Assembly (NCBI RefSeq): GCF_902706185.1 | Contig: NZ_CACSJM010000018.1 | Coordinates: forward strand, 1 to 57,004 | Source: Roseomonas sp. 18066 | Lineage (GTDB): Bacteria; Pseudomonadota; Alphaproteobacteria; Acetobacterales; Acetobacteraceae | Length of the DNA: 57,004 nt | Direction of reading: 5' to 3' | Shown here: piece after piece, positions 6,305 through 15,461 of the stretch | Numbering within the stretch: the stretch's first letter is position 1 | Layout: every line of letters begins with the position of its first letter | The notes under the pieces: generated by a model | Databases searched by the model: none | What the model was told of the DNA's origin: nothing | What the model saw: only the letters and a program-made list of their open reading frames with translations | Translations under genes and position numbers: made by a program

Positions 6305-9300
6305 ATGTCGGGCTCCAATACAGACCTTGAATTCAAGTTTGGTGCGGCTGGGTTCCAGTCGATTGATGCGTCGTTCGACAAGATCGAATCCCGGCTCGGG
6401 ACAGCCGCATCGGTGGTGCGGCGATATGGTGAGGAAGCCAGGACCGTTCAGCGGATCTTCGACGAAGGGAAGATTTCCGCCGACCGCTACAACCAGACGA
6501 TGACGGCGCTGCAGTCGACCACTGAGCGCCAGATCCAGGCGGCGCAGGGCTCCGCCTCTGGCTTCAGCCGGTTCAGCCAAGCGATGGGCGCAGCTGGCTT
6601 CCAGGCGCAGGACTTCGCGGTTCAGGTGCAGGGCGGCACCAGCGCCCTCACCGCCATGTCGCAGCAGCTGCCGCAGTTCCTGGGCATCTTCGGCACCGGC
6701 GGCGCCATTGCAGGTGCAGCGGTCGCCGCAGGCGCGCTGGCCATCAAGTTCCTCGACATCGGCGGCAACGCGGACATCGCTCGGGAGCGCGGCCAGTCGG
6801 CCTTAGACGCGATGACTTCCAGCGCCCAGGAAACCGCCAAGGTCCTCTCCAGCATCAACGACCTGTTCCTGACTGCCGGACAGCGCGCGGCCACGCTAGC
6901 GAACCTGCAGCGCAGTCAGCTTCGGACCCAGGCGCAGTCTCGACTGGATGACTTGGGGAGTGGGCGACAGGAACTGGCGCGCCGCCTTGCCGAGGAGGAA
7001 GCGTATCTCAGCGATCTGGCCGGCAGCCGGGTAGGCCAGATCTGGAGCGGCCAGGGTCGTAGCATTGACGTCTACCGGGCCGACTCTGCCCGTGATCAGG
7101 CGGCGGAAGCCCAGGCCATCGTGCGTGTCCGCGAACTGCGGAGTCAGCTGACCGGAGCCGAGCGCGAGGCAGAGCAGCTGCGAGCCACGCTTACTCGGCT
7201 CGACAATGCGGGGCGTTTGGGTCCTGAGGAACTCGGCCCGGCATCCTCCGACCCCGCTGGCCTCAATGCCATGCGGGCACAGCTCGACCAGCGCTTTGCC
7301 GCCCAGCAGCAGTATGAGCAGAAGCTGCGCGACATCCGTGCTCAGCGCGTCAACGGTGAGATCTCTGAAGCGGCTGCTACCGAAGCGACCAACCTAGCGC
7401 TGCAGCTCCGCAACAAGACCCTGACGGATCTGGCGGAGAAGGCCGCCAAGGCCGCCGGCGCGGCGAAGACCCTCGTCGACGTCTTCGCGATCAATCCCGA
7501 CGGCTCCCAGGGCGAGGCATTCCAGCGTGAGGCCGGCGTGCAGCGCCTGCTGGATCGTTGGCGCGGGCAGGCCGATCGAAAGGCTGAGGCCGAGACAAAG
7601 GCGGATGAGCGCGCGCGGGAGAAACGCGAGAAGGAGCAGGAGCGCGAGCTCGAACGGCGCCAGCAGCGGGAGGAGCGCGTCACCGACGATATCGTTCAGT
7701 ACAGCTCTGACCGCTTCGCCGACATGTTCACCGCCACGGAAGGTGGCTGGAACAGCATGTGGCAGAACATGCGTCGCACCGCCCTGGGGCTTGTGGCGCG
7801 CATCAGCGCTGAAGCGGTCATCCGCCCTATCGTGCAGCCGATCGTTGGCAGCCTTATGAGCAGCACCGCCCTCGCTGGTGCCGCTGGCAGCGTCTCGGGC
7901 TCGTCCAGCATCTTCAGCGGGGTGGGCCAGGCGCTTGGCTTGGCGAACCTGGGCGAGACGCTGGGCCTGGGCAGCATCAGTGAGGCCCTGGGGCTTAGCG
8001 GTATCGGATCCAGCCTCGGCCTGAGCGGCGGGCTTTCGGGTGCGCTTGGCACGACGCTGTGGACTGCGCCCTCGTCCCTCGGCAGCGCGGCTGTTGCAGG
8101 CGCTGACCCGATTGCGATGGCATTTGCTACTGCTGCCGAGGCGGGCGCCCCCGTGACCCTTGGCAGCCTCCTGGGTGGCGCCGGCGCCGGATTCGGCGCG
8201 GGTATGCTGCTGAACACCCTCGTCGGCGGCAAGTCGACTGGTGGCATGATCGGGTCCGGCGGCGGCGCCCTGGCTGGCGCGGCGATCGGCTCGATCATCC
8301 CGGGCATCGGGACGCTGATCGGCGGTCTCATTGGTGGCGCCGGCGGCGGCCTGCTCGGCGGGCTCTTCGGCCCCGGCAAGCCCAACCCGGCGGGTTCCTT
8401 CCAGCTAGGGACCGACGCCAACGGCCAGCTGACGATCTTGTCCGAGCGCTCCAAGCACATGGAGCTCGACGAGCAGCGGGCAACCACGCAGTCGATGCTG
8501 GGGAACCTGAATTCCTCGATCGCTGGGCGCGGGCTGAGCCTGCGTGCAGACACGGGCATCAGCCAGATTCACTTCGGCAATGACGAGGACCCCGAGGCGG
8601 ACAACGACGACCTGGTCCGCTCGGTGCTGGGGAACCTCACGGGCGGCTCGGACAGCGTCATGGCCGTCATTGCCCGGGAGATTGCGCAAGGGGCCGAGGC
8701 GAGCCTGGAGACGGCGTTCGGCAATATCGATTGGGTCAGGTCGGTCTATGAGCCGCTGACGTCGACTGCCGAAGCCGTCAGCGCCTTCGACCTGTCCATC
8801 GCCGGGGTGAACACCACCTTCGACGCGGCGCGGGCCAAGGCTGCCGAGCTCGGCCTCGCGACCGACGCCCTGGTGCAAAAGCAAGGCGAGCAGATCTCGG
8901 CCCTGGTCGAGCAGCGCCATCTGGCTGTCTGGGGCGCGGATGAGAACCTGCTGATCCGCCGGTTGCGTGCGACCGGGCAGGATGAGGAGGCCGATCTTCG
9001 GTCGTTCGACTTGGCTGCCGTCGGCGAGCGTGCGGCCTTCAAGGCTAACCTCGAGAGCCTGGGTCTCACCGCGGATAGCGTGACGCAGCGCATGCTGACC
9101 CTGGAGGAGACCCTTGGTCAGGAGCGGTTGGCCATTGCGGAGCGCTACGCCGAGCAAGTCAGCCAGGCGGAGAAGCAGGCGGCAGGCAATGCGGCTGGGG
9201 TGATAGGCAGCCTCGCCGACTATGCCCGCAGCCTGAACTACAGCGATAGCAGCCCGCTCGGCGCGTCCGAGCAGTTCATGACCGCTCGGTCGCTGTATCT

Positions 9301-9622
9301 GAGCAATCAGGAAGCGGCGCTCGGGGGTGATGCGACGGCGCTTAGCCAGTTCCAGAGCTACTCGCAGGACTACCTGACGGCAGCGCGCGGCCTTTACGGC
9401 AGTGGGACGGGCTACGCGGATGCATTCCGGCAGGTGAAGGACACGCTCGGCGGGATTGGCGCCATATCGCCTGAGACGCTGACCCAAGCTTTCATGACCC
9501 AGAACACCGAGACGCAAACCGCCACCCTCGTTGGGGAGCTGCAGGAGCTGCGCGCCGCCGTCGACCGGCTGCAGCGCGAGCAGCAAATGACGACCGCGGC
9601 GATGTCGATCGGCCGTCGCTAA
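6305..9622 (+). CDS. Phage tail tape measure protein
   Basis: A 1105-residue protein with tape measure architecture: a hydrophilic helical N-terminus (KFGAAGFQSIDASFDKIESR), a hydrophobic segment (FGTGGAIAGAAVAAGALAIKF), a long charged coiled coil around residues 170-460 (many Q/E/R/K runs such as EKREKEQERELERRQQREER), a Gly/Ala-rich hydrophobic zone (about 510-700, with repeated LGLSG/GLGS), and a helical C-terminus. In siphophages this protein sets tail length and is ejected with the DNA. The ATG at 6305 is favoured over an upstream TTG at 6284. No tail tube, chaperone or baseplate gene accompanies it, which is odd for a functional prophage. Some hydrophobic-patch toxins look similar, but the layout fits tape measure best. 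Confidence 0.8.
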   Translation: MSGSNTDLEFKFGAAGFQSIDASFDKIESRLGTAASVVRRYGEEARTVQRIFDEGKISADRYNQTMTALQSTTERQIQAAQGSASGFSRFSQAMGAAGFQAQDFAVQVQGGTSALTAMSQQLPQFLGIFGTGGAIAGAAVAAGALAIKFLDIGGNADIARERGQSALDAMTSSAQETAKVLSSINDLFLTAGQRAATLANLQRSQLRTQAQSRLDDLGSGRQELARRLAEEEAYLSDLAGSRVGQIWSGQGRSIDVYRADSARDQAAEAQAIVRVRELRSQLTGAEREAEQLRATLTRLDNAGRLGPEELGPASSDPAGLNAMRAQLDQRFAAQQQYEQKLRDIRAQRVNGEISEAAATEATNLALQLRNKTLTDLAEKAAKAAGAAKTLVDVFAINPDGSQGEAFQREAGVQRLLDRWRGQADRKAEAETKADERAREKREKEQERELERRQQREERVTDDIVQYSSDRFADMFTATEGGWNSMWQNMRRTALGLVARISAEAVIRPIVQPIVGSLMSSTALAGAAGSVSGSSSIFSGVGQALGLANLGETLGLGSISEALGLSGIGSSLGLSGGLSGALGTTLWTAPSSLGSAAVAGADPIAMAFATAAEAGAPVTLGSLLGGAGAGFGAGMLLNTLVGGKSTGGMIGSGGGALAGAAIGSIIPGIGTLIGGLIGGAGGGLLGGLFGPGKPNPAGSFQLGTDANGQLTILSERSKHMELDEQRATTQSMLGNLNSSIAGRGLSLRADTGISQIHFGNDEDPEADNDDLVRSVLGNLTGGSDSVMAVIAREIAQGAEASLETAFGNIDWVRSVYEPLTSTAEAVSAFDLSIAGVNTTFDAARAKAAELGLATDALVQKQGEQISALVEQRHLAVWGADENLLIRRLRATGQDEEADLRSFDLAAVGERAAFKANLESLGLTADSVTQRMLTLEETLGQERLAIAERYAEQVSQAEKQAAGNAAGVIGSLADYARSLNYSDSSPLGASEQFMTARSLYLSNQEAALGGDATALSQFQSYSQDYLTAARGLYGSGTGYADAFRQVKDTLGGIGAISPETLTQAFMTQNTETQTATLVGELQELRAAVDRLQREQQMTTAAMSIGRR

Positions 9623-9645
9623 CTATCGAGCAGGAGATCATCAGA

Positions 9646-9957
9646 ATGAATGACGCCGACCGCCAGGCGCTGGAAGCCCATCTGATCAACAAGGCTCACA
9701 TGGAGATCCTGTCGACGGCCCAGCGCATGCAGCAGGCCCAGGTACTCCAGGCCGCGCAGATCGATCAGCTGACGAAGGTTTTGCCGGCCATAGCCAGCAC
9801 GCTGACGGAGATGACGGAATTGTTGAGGACGCTGAGCCAAGATCAGGCGGCACGAACCATGGACCGTGCCGGGGCGTCCCAGCAGAAGCCCGCTCCCCAA
9901 GCCGGGGGAGCGGTGCTGGCGCTGGTGCCGGCGTCGAAGCCGGAGGCCGAAGCTTAG
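9646..9957 (+). CDS. Small coiled-coil protein downstream of tape measure
   Basis: 103 residues, 23 bases after the tape measure stop, with a good AGGAG ribosome-binding site. Residues 1-70 form a heptad-rich helix (ALEAHLINKAHMEILSTAQ, then TKVLPAIASTLTEMTELLRTL); the tail is Ala/Pro-rich and disordered. It is probably translated with the tape measure gene and could be a tail assembly partner, but no family is recognised. Its stop overlaps the stop of the convergent restriction gene by two bases. Confidence 0.65.
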   Translation: MNDADRQALEAHLINKAHMEILSTAQRMQQAQVLQAAQIDQLTKVLPAIASTLTEMTELLRTLSQDQAARTMDRAGASQQKPAPQAGGAVLALVPASKPEAEA

Positions 9958-12923
9958 GCTCCGAGGCGCAGGCGAGCTCGGTTTGCCTGCAGCAAGCGGC
10001 TGAGAGCCTCGTCTTCGCTGATGTCCTCTGGCCAGCCGTAAGCGGCAGCTACAGCTGCATCCAGACGGCGGTGCAGGTTGTCCAACCAGGCGCCTTGCGG
10101 TGTGCCACGAGTATTGTAGAGCGCGGTCAGTGTACGCTTCTTGAGCAAAGCAGCGGCGGCAGCATCTTTTGGCAAAATCCGATCGGGAAATCCTGGCGCA
10201 ACCTCCGGCACTTGAAGGACCAACTCCGGCGGGTTCAGCCATCCGGAGCGCATCTCCGACAGCGCCTGCGCCGCAGCAGCAATACGCTGCGCTCGCGGAT
10301 CATTCGCGTACTGGGCAGCCGGAACGCTCGGAGCCAGCCCCTCCGGAAAAGGGAAAGTTTCGAAGGTGGTACTTGGCGTGTAGCGAGGATCATTTCCAAC
10401 CCCCATCCAAGAACACTGGCGGAGGGCCCAAGCTTCGTGGAAGCGGCTATGGAGAATTCCAAAAGTGGTGTCGTCATCGCGAGCGACTATGTTCAGCAAG
10501 TTTGCTGGGACGACGCAGAGGGGTAGCCAAACAAAGATCCGATGCTTCGCCACCATGGGGGTCGCGATATAGCGCGTCAGGCCTGCAATTGCTTTGCGCA
10601 TGGCCGGGCGTGGTTCGGCGTACCGCCACCAATTTCGACGATAGCTTTCGCGGGCGTTAGCCTGTCTTTCCTGTTTGACTACTGTCGCCACATGAGCAAA
10701 CGGATCGGCGTAATATGCCGCAGAGCTTTCGAGCATATCGCATCCGAAATCTGCGGTCCAAACGTCACGCCATCGCCGTGTCACGTCCATGGCGTTAGCG
10801 TAAGGGCGAACAACATCTGAATTTGGGCGACGATTTGGATTGTTTGGCGCAGACAGCCAAGACCGAGCGATCTCTCCGGGAACGTCGAACGATCCCGCAG
10901 GCGTCACGCCCATATACGCAACGTTGGCGTTTTCTGGCAGGCGGAGTGCCCCCGTGAGGTCACTAACCCCAGCTGTCAGGTCAGAGAAGATTTCATTTAC
11001 AGCATCGCCATCCAATTGCTTCTGACCGCTATGCTCAGCGGCAAAACACATCAGAGAGACCCGGACAGATGCGCCTTCGAGTGTCCAAGGCTCGTCTGAC
11101 CAAGCTTCATAGATCACTCCCGTCTCTCTGACGCGGTCGAGTACTTTCCTGTTGGAACCAGCCCGCACACTATTCGTCACGACTAGCCCGACGCGTTCGG
11201 TGCGGCCAGCCTCGATCGCCTTACGCGCCTTTTCTATCCAGTAGCAAACCAGATCCGCTTCGGGTGGAACTTTGCCGGCATAAGCACCAAACATCGTGTC
11301 AACGTAGCTGTCGCCCAGCTTTCGACGCTGTACCTTCCCACCTAAGAATGGGGGGTTGCCAACAATTGCATTAGCTTCTGGCCATTCCCGCTCGGTGCCA
11401 TCGTCCCGAAGGATAGCATCACGGCAGCGGATGGTATCCAAGGTGCGTAGTACAGGGTCGGATGGCGGGGAATATCCATTTCGACGCGCCCACTGAATAT
11501 GGCCGATCCACACGCTGACACGCGCCAGTTCCGCCGCGTAGGAATTGACCTCCATACCCAGAACTGCCTCAGGCCCAATCATTGGCAGAGAGGGCTCGAG
11601 GCCAAGCACCTCCGCCTCAATTCCGATACGCTGTTCAAGATCCTTGAGCGCCAGCAGAGAAAGGTAGAGGAAATTGCCGGATCCGCAGGCTGGGTCCAGA
11701 ACGCGGAAGGCTCGCAGTCTGTCCAGATAGGCCCGGTAGCTTCCTTGAGCTTTACCCAGCAATGATGCTTTCTTATCAAGGCGAGCTTTACGCTCCTTCA
11801 GCAGCCCCGCTTTGGCGGCCCGACTCTCCTGCGTGATGGCTTCGGATGCGAGCGCCTTCGCAGCCTTCTCGCTCTTCGTCGTTTCAGCACGTACTACCTC
11901 AGCGCGGGCATCCATGCTGGCCGCAATGCGAGCTTTAGCTGCGGCCCACTCCTCCAGTAGTGGCGAGACTACAACAGCGTTGACCAAGAGATCTATCTTG
12001 GCTCGATCCGTATAGTGGGCGCCCAGCTGGCTACGTTTGTCAGGATCCAGGCCGCGTTCGAAGAGAGTACCTAGGATCGACGGATCAATCTCTGCCCAAT
12101 CCAGCGACGCGGCATTCTGCAACAGCTGCACATCATCCTTTTGAAGTGGCAGCGCGGTATCATCGTCGAACAAGCCACCGTTGAACCACTGCACCGCTTC
12201 GAAGCCCACCCGCCCGCCGGGCTTGCCCATTGCGCGAAAGAGTTCGGCTGCGGCATCTGTGAAGCTATCTGGCTTCTTGGCGGCAAAGCCGAGCATCCTG
12301 TCGAACAGACCTTCAGGCAGGAGCCCGACATCGTCTGCAAACAGGCAGAAGACTAGCCTGTTGACAAAGTGGGCGACGGTTTGAGGGTCGTGCTTCCTAA
12401 CCCGCAGCCGCTTTGCCAACTCTGCGAAGTCCGCCGCGGCTTTCTCGGTCAAGGCTTGGCGCGTTGTTGTAGGCAGCCACAGATCTGGTTTAATCCAACA
12501 CGCAGTTAGTTGGCCGCGCACCTTCGAGTCGCGTAGGTGTTCCAGTTCGAATTCGTGGCGCACGGAAACAGTATTAGTCCAGTTTGTCCGGATGATCATC
12601 CGGTCCATGTCGCTGCTAATAAGCAGCGGAGGATTTTCTAGCGCGCCGGCGTATCGGAGAAGCTGATCGTGGGCTTTCTCGAGATTTTCCCCGCGAGACT
12701 TATACTCCCACCCAAAGCAGCCGCGCTTCCAGACGTCAGCCCAACCGCCAGTGCCAGAGGTCTTCTTAACCCCTTTTTCGAATGCATAGGTTGCCCCGGT
12801 AGGGTCGGAGTTCGGTGTTGGCGTTCCGAGCACCGCGCAGAGATCTAGGAAGTGCTCCTTGGAGGCAGCAGCTTCGTTCCGGGTATTGGATCGCCATTTG
12901 GCAATGAAGGCGTCGGCTTTCAT
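9954..12923 (-). CDS. MmeI-like type IIL restriction-modification enzyme
   Basis: A 989-residue single-chain enzyme that should methylate and cut DNA at one recognition sequence. The N-terminal nuclease domain has D63-x9-E73-x-K75, the D-x9-E-x-K arrangement reported for MmeI. A helical spacer follows, then a gamma-type N6-adenine methyltransferase with motif X near 300-310 (LGAHYTDRAKI), SAM motif I DPACGSGNF (410-418) and catalytic NPPF (523-526). The C-terminal third should be the target recognition domain (about 600-850) and tail. All catalytic motifs are intact, so cutting is plausible. It is slightly longer than MmeI (919 aa). Base composition is lower in GC than its surroundings. Likely anti-phage cargo of the element, and specificity is not predictable by eye. 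Confidence 0.85.
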   Translation of the reverse strand: MKADAFIAKWRSNTRNEAAASKEHFLDLCAVLGTPTPNSDPTGATYAFEKGVKKTSGTGGWADVWKRGCFGWEYKSRGENLEKAHDQLLRYAGALENPPLLISSDMDRMIIRTNWTNTVSVRHEFELEHLRDSKVRGQLTACWIKPDLWLPTTTRQALTEKAAADFAELAKRLRVRKHDPQTVAHFVNRLVFCLFADDVGLLPEGLFDRMLGFAAKKPDSFTDAAAELFRAMGKPGGRVGFEAVQWFNGGLFDDDTALPLQKDDVQLLQNAASLDWAEIDPSILGTLFERGLDPDKRSQLGAHYTDRAKIDLLVNAVVVSPLLEEWAAAKARIAASMDARAEVVRAETTKSEKAAKALASEAITQESRAAKAGLLKERKARLDKKASLLGKAQGSYRAYLDRLRAFRVLDPACGSGNFLYLSLLALKDLEQRIGIEAEVLGLEPSLPMIGPEAVLGMEVNSYAAELARVSVWIGHIQWARRNGYSPPSDPVLRTLDTIRCRDAILRDDGTEREWPEANAIVGNPPFLGGKVQRRKLGDSYVDTMFGAYAGKVPPEADLVCYWIEKARKAIEAGRTERVGLVVTNSVRAGSNRKVLDRVRETGVIYEAWSDEPWTLEGASVRVSLMCFAAEHSGQKQLDGDAVNEIFSDLTAGVSDLTGALRLPENANVAYMGVTPAGSFDVPGEIARSWLSAPNNPNRRPNSDVVRPYANAMDVTRRWRDVWTADFGCDMLESSAAYYADPFAHVATVVKQERQANARESYRRNWWRYAEPRPAMRKAIAGLTRYIATPMVAKHRIFVWLPLCVVPANLLNIVARDDDTTFGILHSRFHEAWALRQCSWMGVGNDPRYTPSTTFETFPFPEGLAPSVPAAQYANDPRAQRIAAAAQALSEMRSGWLNPPELVLQVPEVAPGFPDRILPKDAAAAALLKKRTLTALYNTRGTPQGAWLDNLHRRLDAAVAAAYGWPEDISEDEALSRLLQANRARLRLGA

Positions 12924-13098
12924 GCTGACACCGTTCCATTGCGCTGGGCGTTAATCGAGATCCCGTGAGATAATTAGTTCCCTTAGAACGTGATCGTGGC
13001 GGACGGGTCACGAACTAAATGAGTACTAAACCGGAACTATGCATCTTTGGAACCATCGTGTGGCGATGGTGCCTCCTGAGCCTGGACAGGTCGGTCTT

Positions 13099-13362
13099 CT
13101 ATGTAGGCCTCTTCAGCCTAACCCCGGCCCCACCCCCATTCTCCCGGATTAGCTCGACGCCAGCCACCTCGAGAGCGCCGCGGATGGCGAGGATGGTCGC
13201 TCTATGAGGCGCGGCCGTGCCGTTCTCCAGGCGAGCGATGGTCCGCTGCGGAATATCGCTGGCGATATGCAGCTGATGCTGAGTCCAACCTAGGAGTGCT
13301 CTGGCCGCTCGAAGCTGGGGACCGGTTAGGGAGATGTTCGAATCGGGCTCGCGAGAAATCAT
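13099..13362 (-). CDS. XRE-family transcriptional regulator
   Basis: An 87-residue helix-turn-helix protein: TGPQLRAARALLGWTQHQLHIASDIPQRTIARLENG is a classic Cro/C1-type HTH. The C-terminus (GVELIRENGGGAGVRLKRP) matches the end of the second XRE protein of this element (13882-14271), so the two are paralogues. I use the ATG at 13362; a TTG at 13398 in frame would add 12 residues. Neither start has a strong ribosome-binding site. It lies upstream of the restriction gene on the same strand and might act as its controller protein or as part of the lysogeny switch. Confidence 0.75.
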   Translation of the reverse strand: MISREPDSNISLTGPQLRAARALLGWTQHQLHIASDIPQRTIARLENGTAAPHRATILAIRGALEVAGVELIRENGGGAGVRLKRPT

Positions 13363-13495
13363 GGGCGGACTATGCGAGCCCAGGCTCACGCTACTCAAGG
13401 AACCAAGGCGCGAGCGCTTGATGAGGCGGGTTGGCGATGCCCGCGGATCTTAGCAGCGCGGATCATGCGATGTCGGTCGGTTCGTGCCCTTGCGT

Positions 13496-13717
13496 CTAGG
13501 AGGTTTCTCCCGCCCGCTGCGCCCAAATCCGATGCGCTTCAAATCTGATCATAATTTGAGCGTCGTTTGGAAGGCTGACGATCGTATTATTAAGCAAATC
13601 ATACGCAGAGCGCATTGGAGTTGGAGAGTACCGAAGAAGACTATCGATAGCCTCGACTAATGCGGACGCGACATCACACATTAGGGCAGCTTGGCTGATT
13701 GGCGGCCTGTTTGACAT
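13496..13717 (-). CDS. Hypothetical protein (73 aa) between two XRE regulators
   Basis: Small, probably helical, with no signal peptide or membrane segment. Residues 8-35 (SQAALMCDVASALVEAIDSLLRYSP) look amphipathic. An AAGG-containing stretch precedes the ATG. Its place between two paralogous repressors suggests a role in the same regulatory circuit, but nothing in the sequence gives a function. Confidence 0.45.
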   Translation of the reverse strand: MSNRPPISQAALMCDVASALVEAIDSLLRYSPTPMRSAYDLLNNTIVSLPNDAQIMIRFEAHRIWAQRAGETS

Positions 13718-13881
13718 GATTTACTGCCGAACCTTAACAATAAAGGCACGGCAGCTGCATCTATGCAGTCAGGGACTCACCTATCGTGATCCCATATTCG
13801 GTAAATTCAAAGATTAATTCTCGTAATGCTTGGCCGGCGCGCCCAAAGCCTATGTCCTGTGCGGCCGCGTGCCTTATTTGG

Positions 13882-14271
13882 CTAATCCTCGGAATTTTCA
13901 TGGTTGCGGCGCGCCTCATCCTTGGCAGCAGCCTCGCTAACCTGAACCTCCTGCTTTCCAGGCATTGTGCGGAGCGCGTTGCCCATGGTCGCTGCGAAGC
14001 CAGGATGGGCGATCTCGCTGCCGGGAAGGCTTGGCCGCCGAAGTCGCACGCCAGCGCCGCCGCCGTTTTCTGGGATGAACTCAACGCCAGCCCGTGCCAG
14101 CGCTTCAACCACGCGCTCCATGGTATCCAACCGCCCTCGGACAGGCTCGGCAGCTCGCGCTTCCATATTGCGGATGGTGTTGATGCTGACCCCGGACGTC
14201 TCTGAGAGATCCTTTTGCTCGAGGCCCGCCAATGCGCGGGCCGCCCGAATTTGGTTCCCAGAAACAGCCAT
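13882..14271 (-). CDS. XRE-family repressor (candidate master repressor)
   Basis: 129 residues with an N-terminal HTH (GNQIRAARALAGLEQKDLSETSGVSINTIRNMEAR), a GVEFIPENGGGAGVRLRRP segment shared with the paralogue at 13099-13362, and an extra charged C-terminal tail of about 45 residues. It lies divergent to the early operon, with a sigma-70-like promoter for that operon between them, the position of a phage repressor. No S24 protease domain is present, so induction would need another signal such as a helper-phage antirepressor, as in PICIs (inference). No clear ribosome-binding site; it may be translated from a leaderless message. Confidence 0.75.
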   Translation of the reverse strand: MAVSGNQIRAARALAGLEQKDLSETSGVSINTIRNMEARAAEPVRGRLDTMERVVEALARAGVEFIPENGGGAGVRLRRPSLPGSEIAHPGFAATMGNALRTMPGKQEVQVSEAAAKDEARRNHENSED

Positions 14272-14295
14272 ATGGTTGCCACACCCAAAATCTAC

Positions 14296-14324
14296 TTGAC
14301 GATGACCTAGAGTACCACTTAGAT
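14296..14324 (+). promoter_or_regulatory. Candidate early promoter of the element
   Basis: TTGACG (14296-14301), a 17-bp spacer and TTAGAT (14319-14324) read toward the early operon that begins at 14462. It lies between the divergent repressor and the operon, where repressor operators are expected. Confidence 0.5.
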
Positions 14325-14461
14325 GGGTATCAGCACCAGAAGATTGCGTGTGGGAACCACCATTCCGCAGCGATCACGCTTGTGCACTCAGATCGGCCGA
14401 GCTCGGTGTTTGCACCACCCAGCCCGGCCTCACCACAACCCTGACGCTGGAGCATCAGGCC

Positions 14462-15028
14462 ATGGCTACTGCTGCGCATAACGCGCCACCCGTCCGCGCG
14501 TCCAGAAGACCGGCCACCGCCGGCGCCGAGGGGTTTACGCCCTCGAGGGCAAAAACCTCGGTTTTGGTTCCCCAGGATCGGGGGATCAATCGGCAGGGCA
14601 TCCCCCTCACGGAGATGCCTTCCGGCCATCCCGAGGTTTTCCCCAATCTGGGGGAAAAGGTCAGCGCTGACCCGTCGCCGAGAAGATCGTCGGTCGCTGC
14701 CGGCCAGGCCAGAAGAAGAAGCCTGAACCTGCCGCGCGAACTGGCCTATCTCGCTCCGATACTTCGGGAGCGCGGCCGGATCGAGGCGCTCGCCGCGGCG
14801 CTGATCGACCTGCTGGACAGCTTCGATGCGCCGACAGCGGACCTCGAGGAAGAGCAGGACTGCTGCTCGGCCGCCGATGATGACCTGGACAGCCTGCGTC
14901 TCCGCCAGCGCCACGACGATTGCGGCGCTGGTGATCGCGACGACGCCGAGCCGGATGACGAGGACTGCTGCCTTGCCTGCGACGACCGCGGCAGCAGGAT
15001 CGGGGGGCCGGCCTGGGGGCGGCCATGA
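14462..15028 (+). CDS. Hypothetical early-operon protein, acidic Cys-containing tail
   Basis: 188 residues from the ATG at 14462, which follows the candidate early promoter; the longer frame start at 14348 would run through the 5' region. The N-terminal ~80 residues are basic, Pro/Ser rich and disordered. A helix NLPRELAYLAPILRERGRIEALAAALIDLLDSF (about 91-122) follows. The C-terminus is strongly acidic with CC pairs (EQDCC, DEDCCLAC), possibly metal-binding. First gene of the run; its stop overlaps the next start (ATGA). No family recognised. Confidence 0.6.
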   Translation: MATAAHNAPPVRASRRPATAGAEGFTPSRAKTSVLVPQDRGINRQGIPLTEMPSGHPEVFPNLGEKVSADPSPRRSSVAAGQARRRSLNLPRELAYLAPILRERGRIEALAAALIDLLDSFDAPTADLEEEQDCCSAADDDLDSLRLRQRHDDCGAGDRDDAEPDDEDCCLACDDRGSRIGGPAWGRP

Positions 15029-15258
15029 GCAGCACCCCCACCCTCAACGAGGCCCTGAACGAAGTCGACTATGTGCTCGGCCGGCTCGAGCAGGGCTCCG
15101 AACTGCTCCGCAGCATCCTCGTGGACGCCCCCGACGCGGCCGAGGATGGCCTGCGCTATCTGGTCGAGGCCCAGGATCTGTTCCGGGTCGAGGCTTCGAA
15201 GGCCATGGAGCAGGTGTGGGCTGCTGTCCGCGCCGAAGTCCGAGGGCCGCAGGCATGA
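15025..15258 (+). CDS. Hypothetical helical protein (77 aa)
   Basis: The ATG overlaps the preceding stop by 4 bases (ATGA), so it is translationally coupled. The sequence is one long amphipathic pattern (TLNEALNEVDYVLGRLEQGS, then EDGLRYLVEAQDLFRVEASK), probably a helical hairpin. No cysteine and no membrane segment. It again overlaps the next gene by ATGA. Function unknown. Confidence 0.6.
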   Translation: MSSTPTLNEALNEVDYVLGRLEQGSELLRSILVDAPDAAEDGLRYLVEAQDLFRVEASKAMEQVWAAVRAEVRGPQA

Positions 15259-15461
15259 TCCGCCCTCCCATGGTGGGAATTTCCCACGATGCGCCGCCGC
15301 CGGTGGTCTGCCCGACCCGCTGGGAATGTGCCCGGGCCTACATTCGCACAGGCTCGCTGCCGCCGCGGTCCATGGTAAGCCTGGCGCTGCTGAGCTGGTC
15401 GCTAGCCGGCACCGCGGCCGGTCTGTTCGTCGGCCTCTTGCTGGAGGGCATGAACCAGTGA
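15255..15461 (+). CDS. Small single-pass membrane protein (68 aa)
   Basis: Starts at an ATG overlapping the previous stop (ATGA). The first ~38 residues are hydrophilic with one WECARAYIRTGSLPPRS segment; a transmembrane helix follows (SLALLSWSLAGTAAGLFVGLLL) and then a short tail. A single-pass inner-membrane protein is predicted. In satellites and phages such small early membrane proteins can act in superinfection exclusion or host control, but that is only a guess here. The next gene begins at an overlapping GTGA. Confidence 0.55.
   Translation: MIRPPMVGISHDAPPPVVCPTRWECARAYIRTGSLPPRSMVSLALLSWSLAGTAAGLFVGLLLEGMNQ

Noticed and set aside
8405..9586. 393-codon minus-strand ORF inside the tape measure gene
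   Set aside because: Antisense shadow of a long coiled-coil coding sequence, with no start signal.
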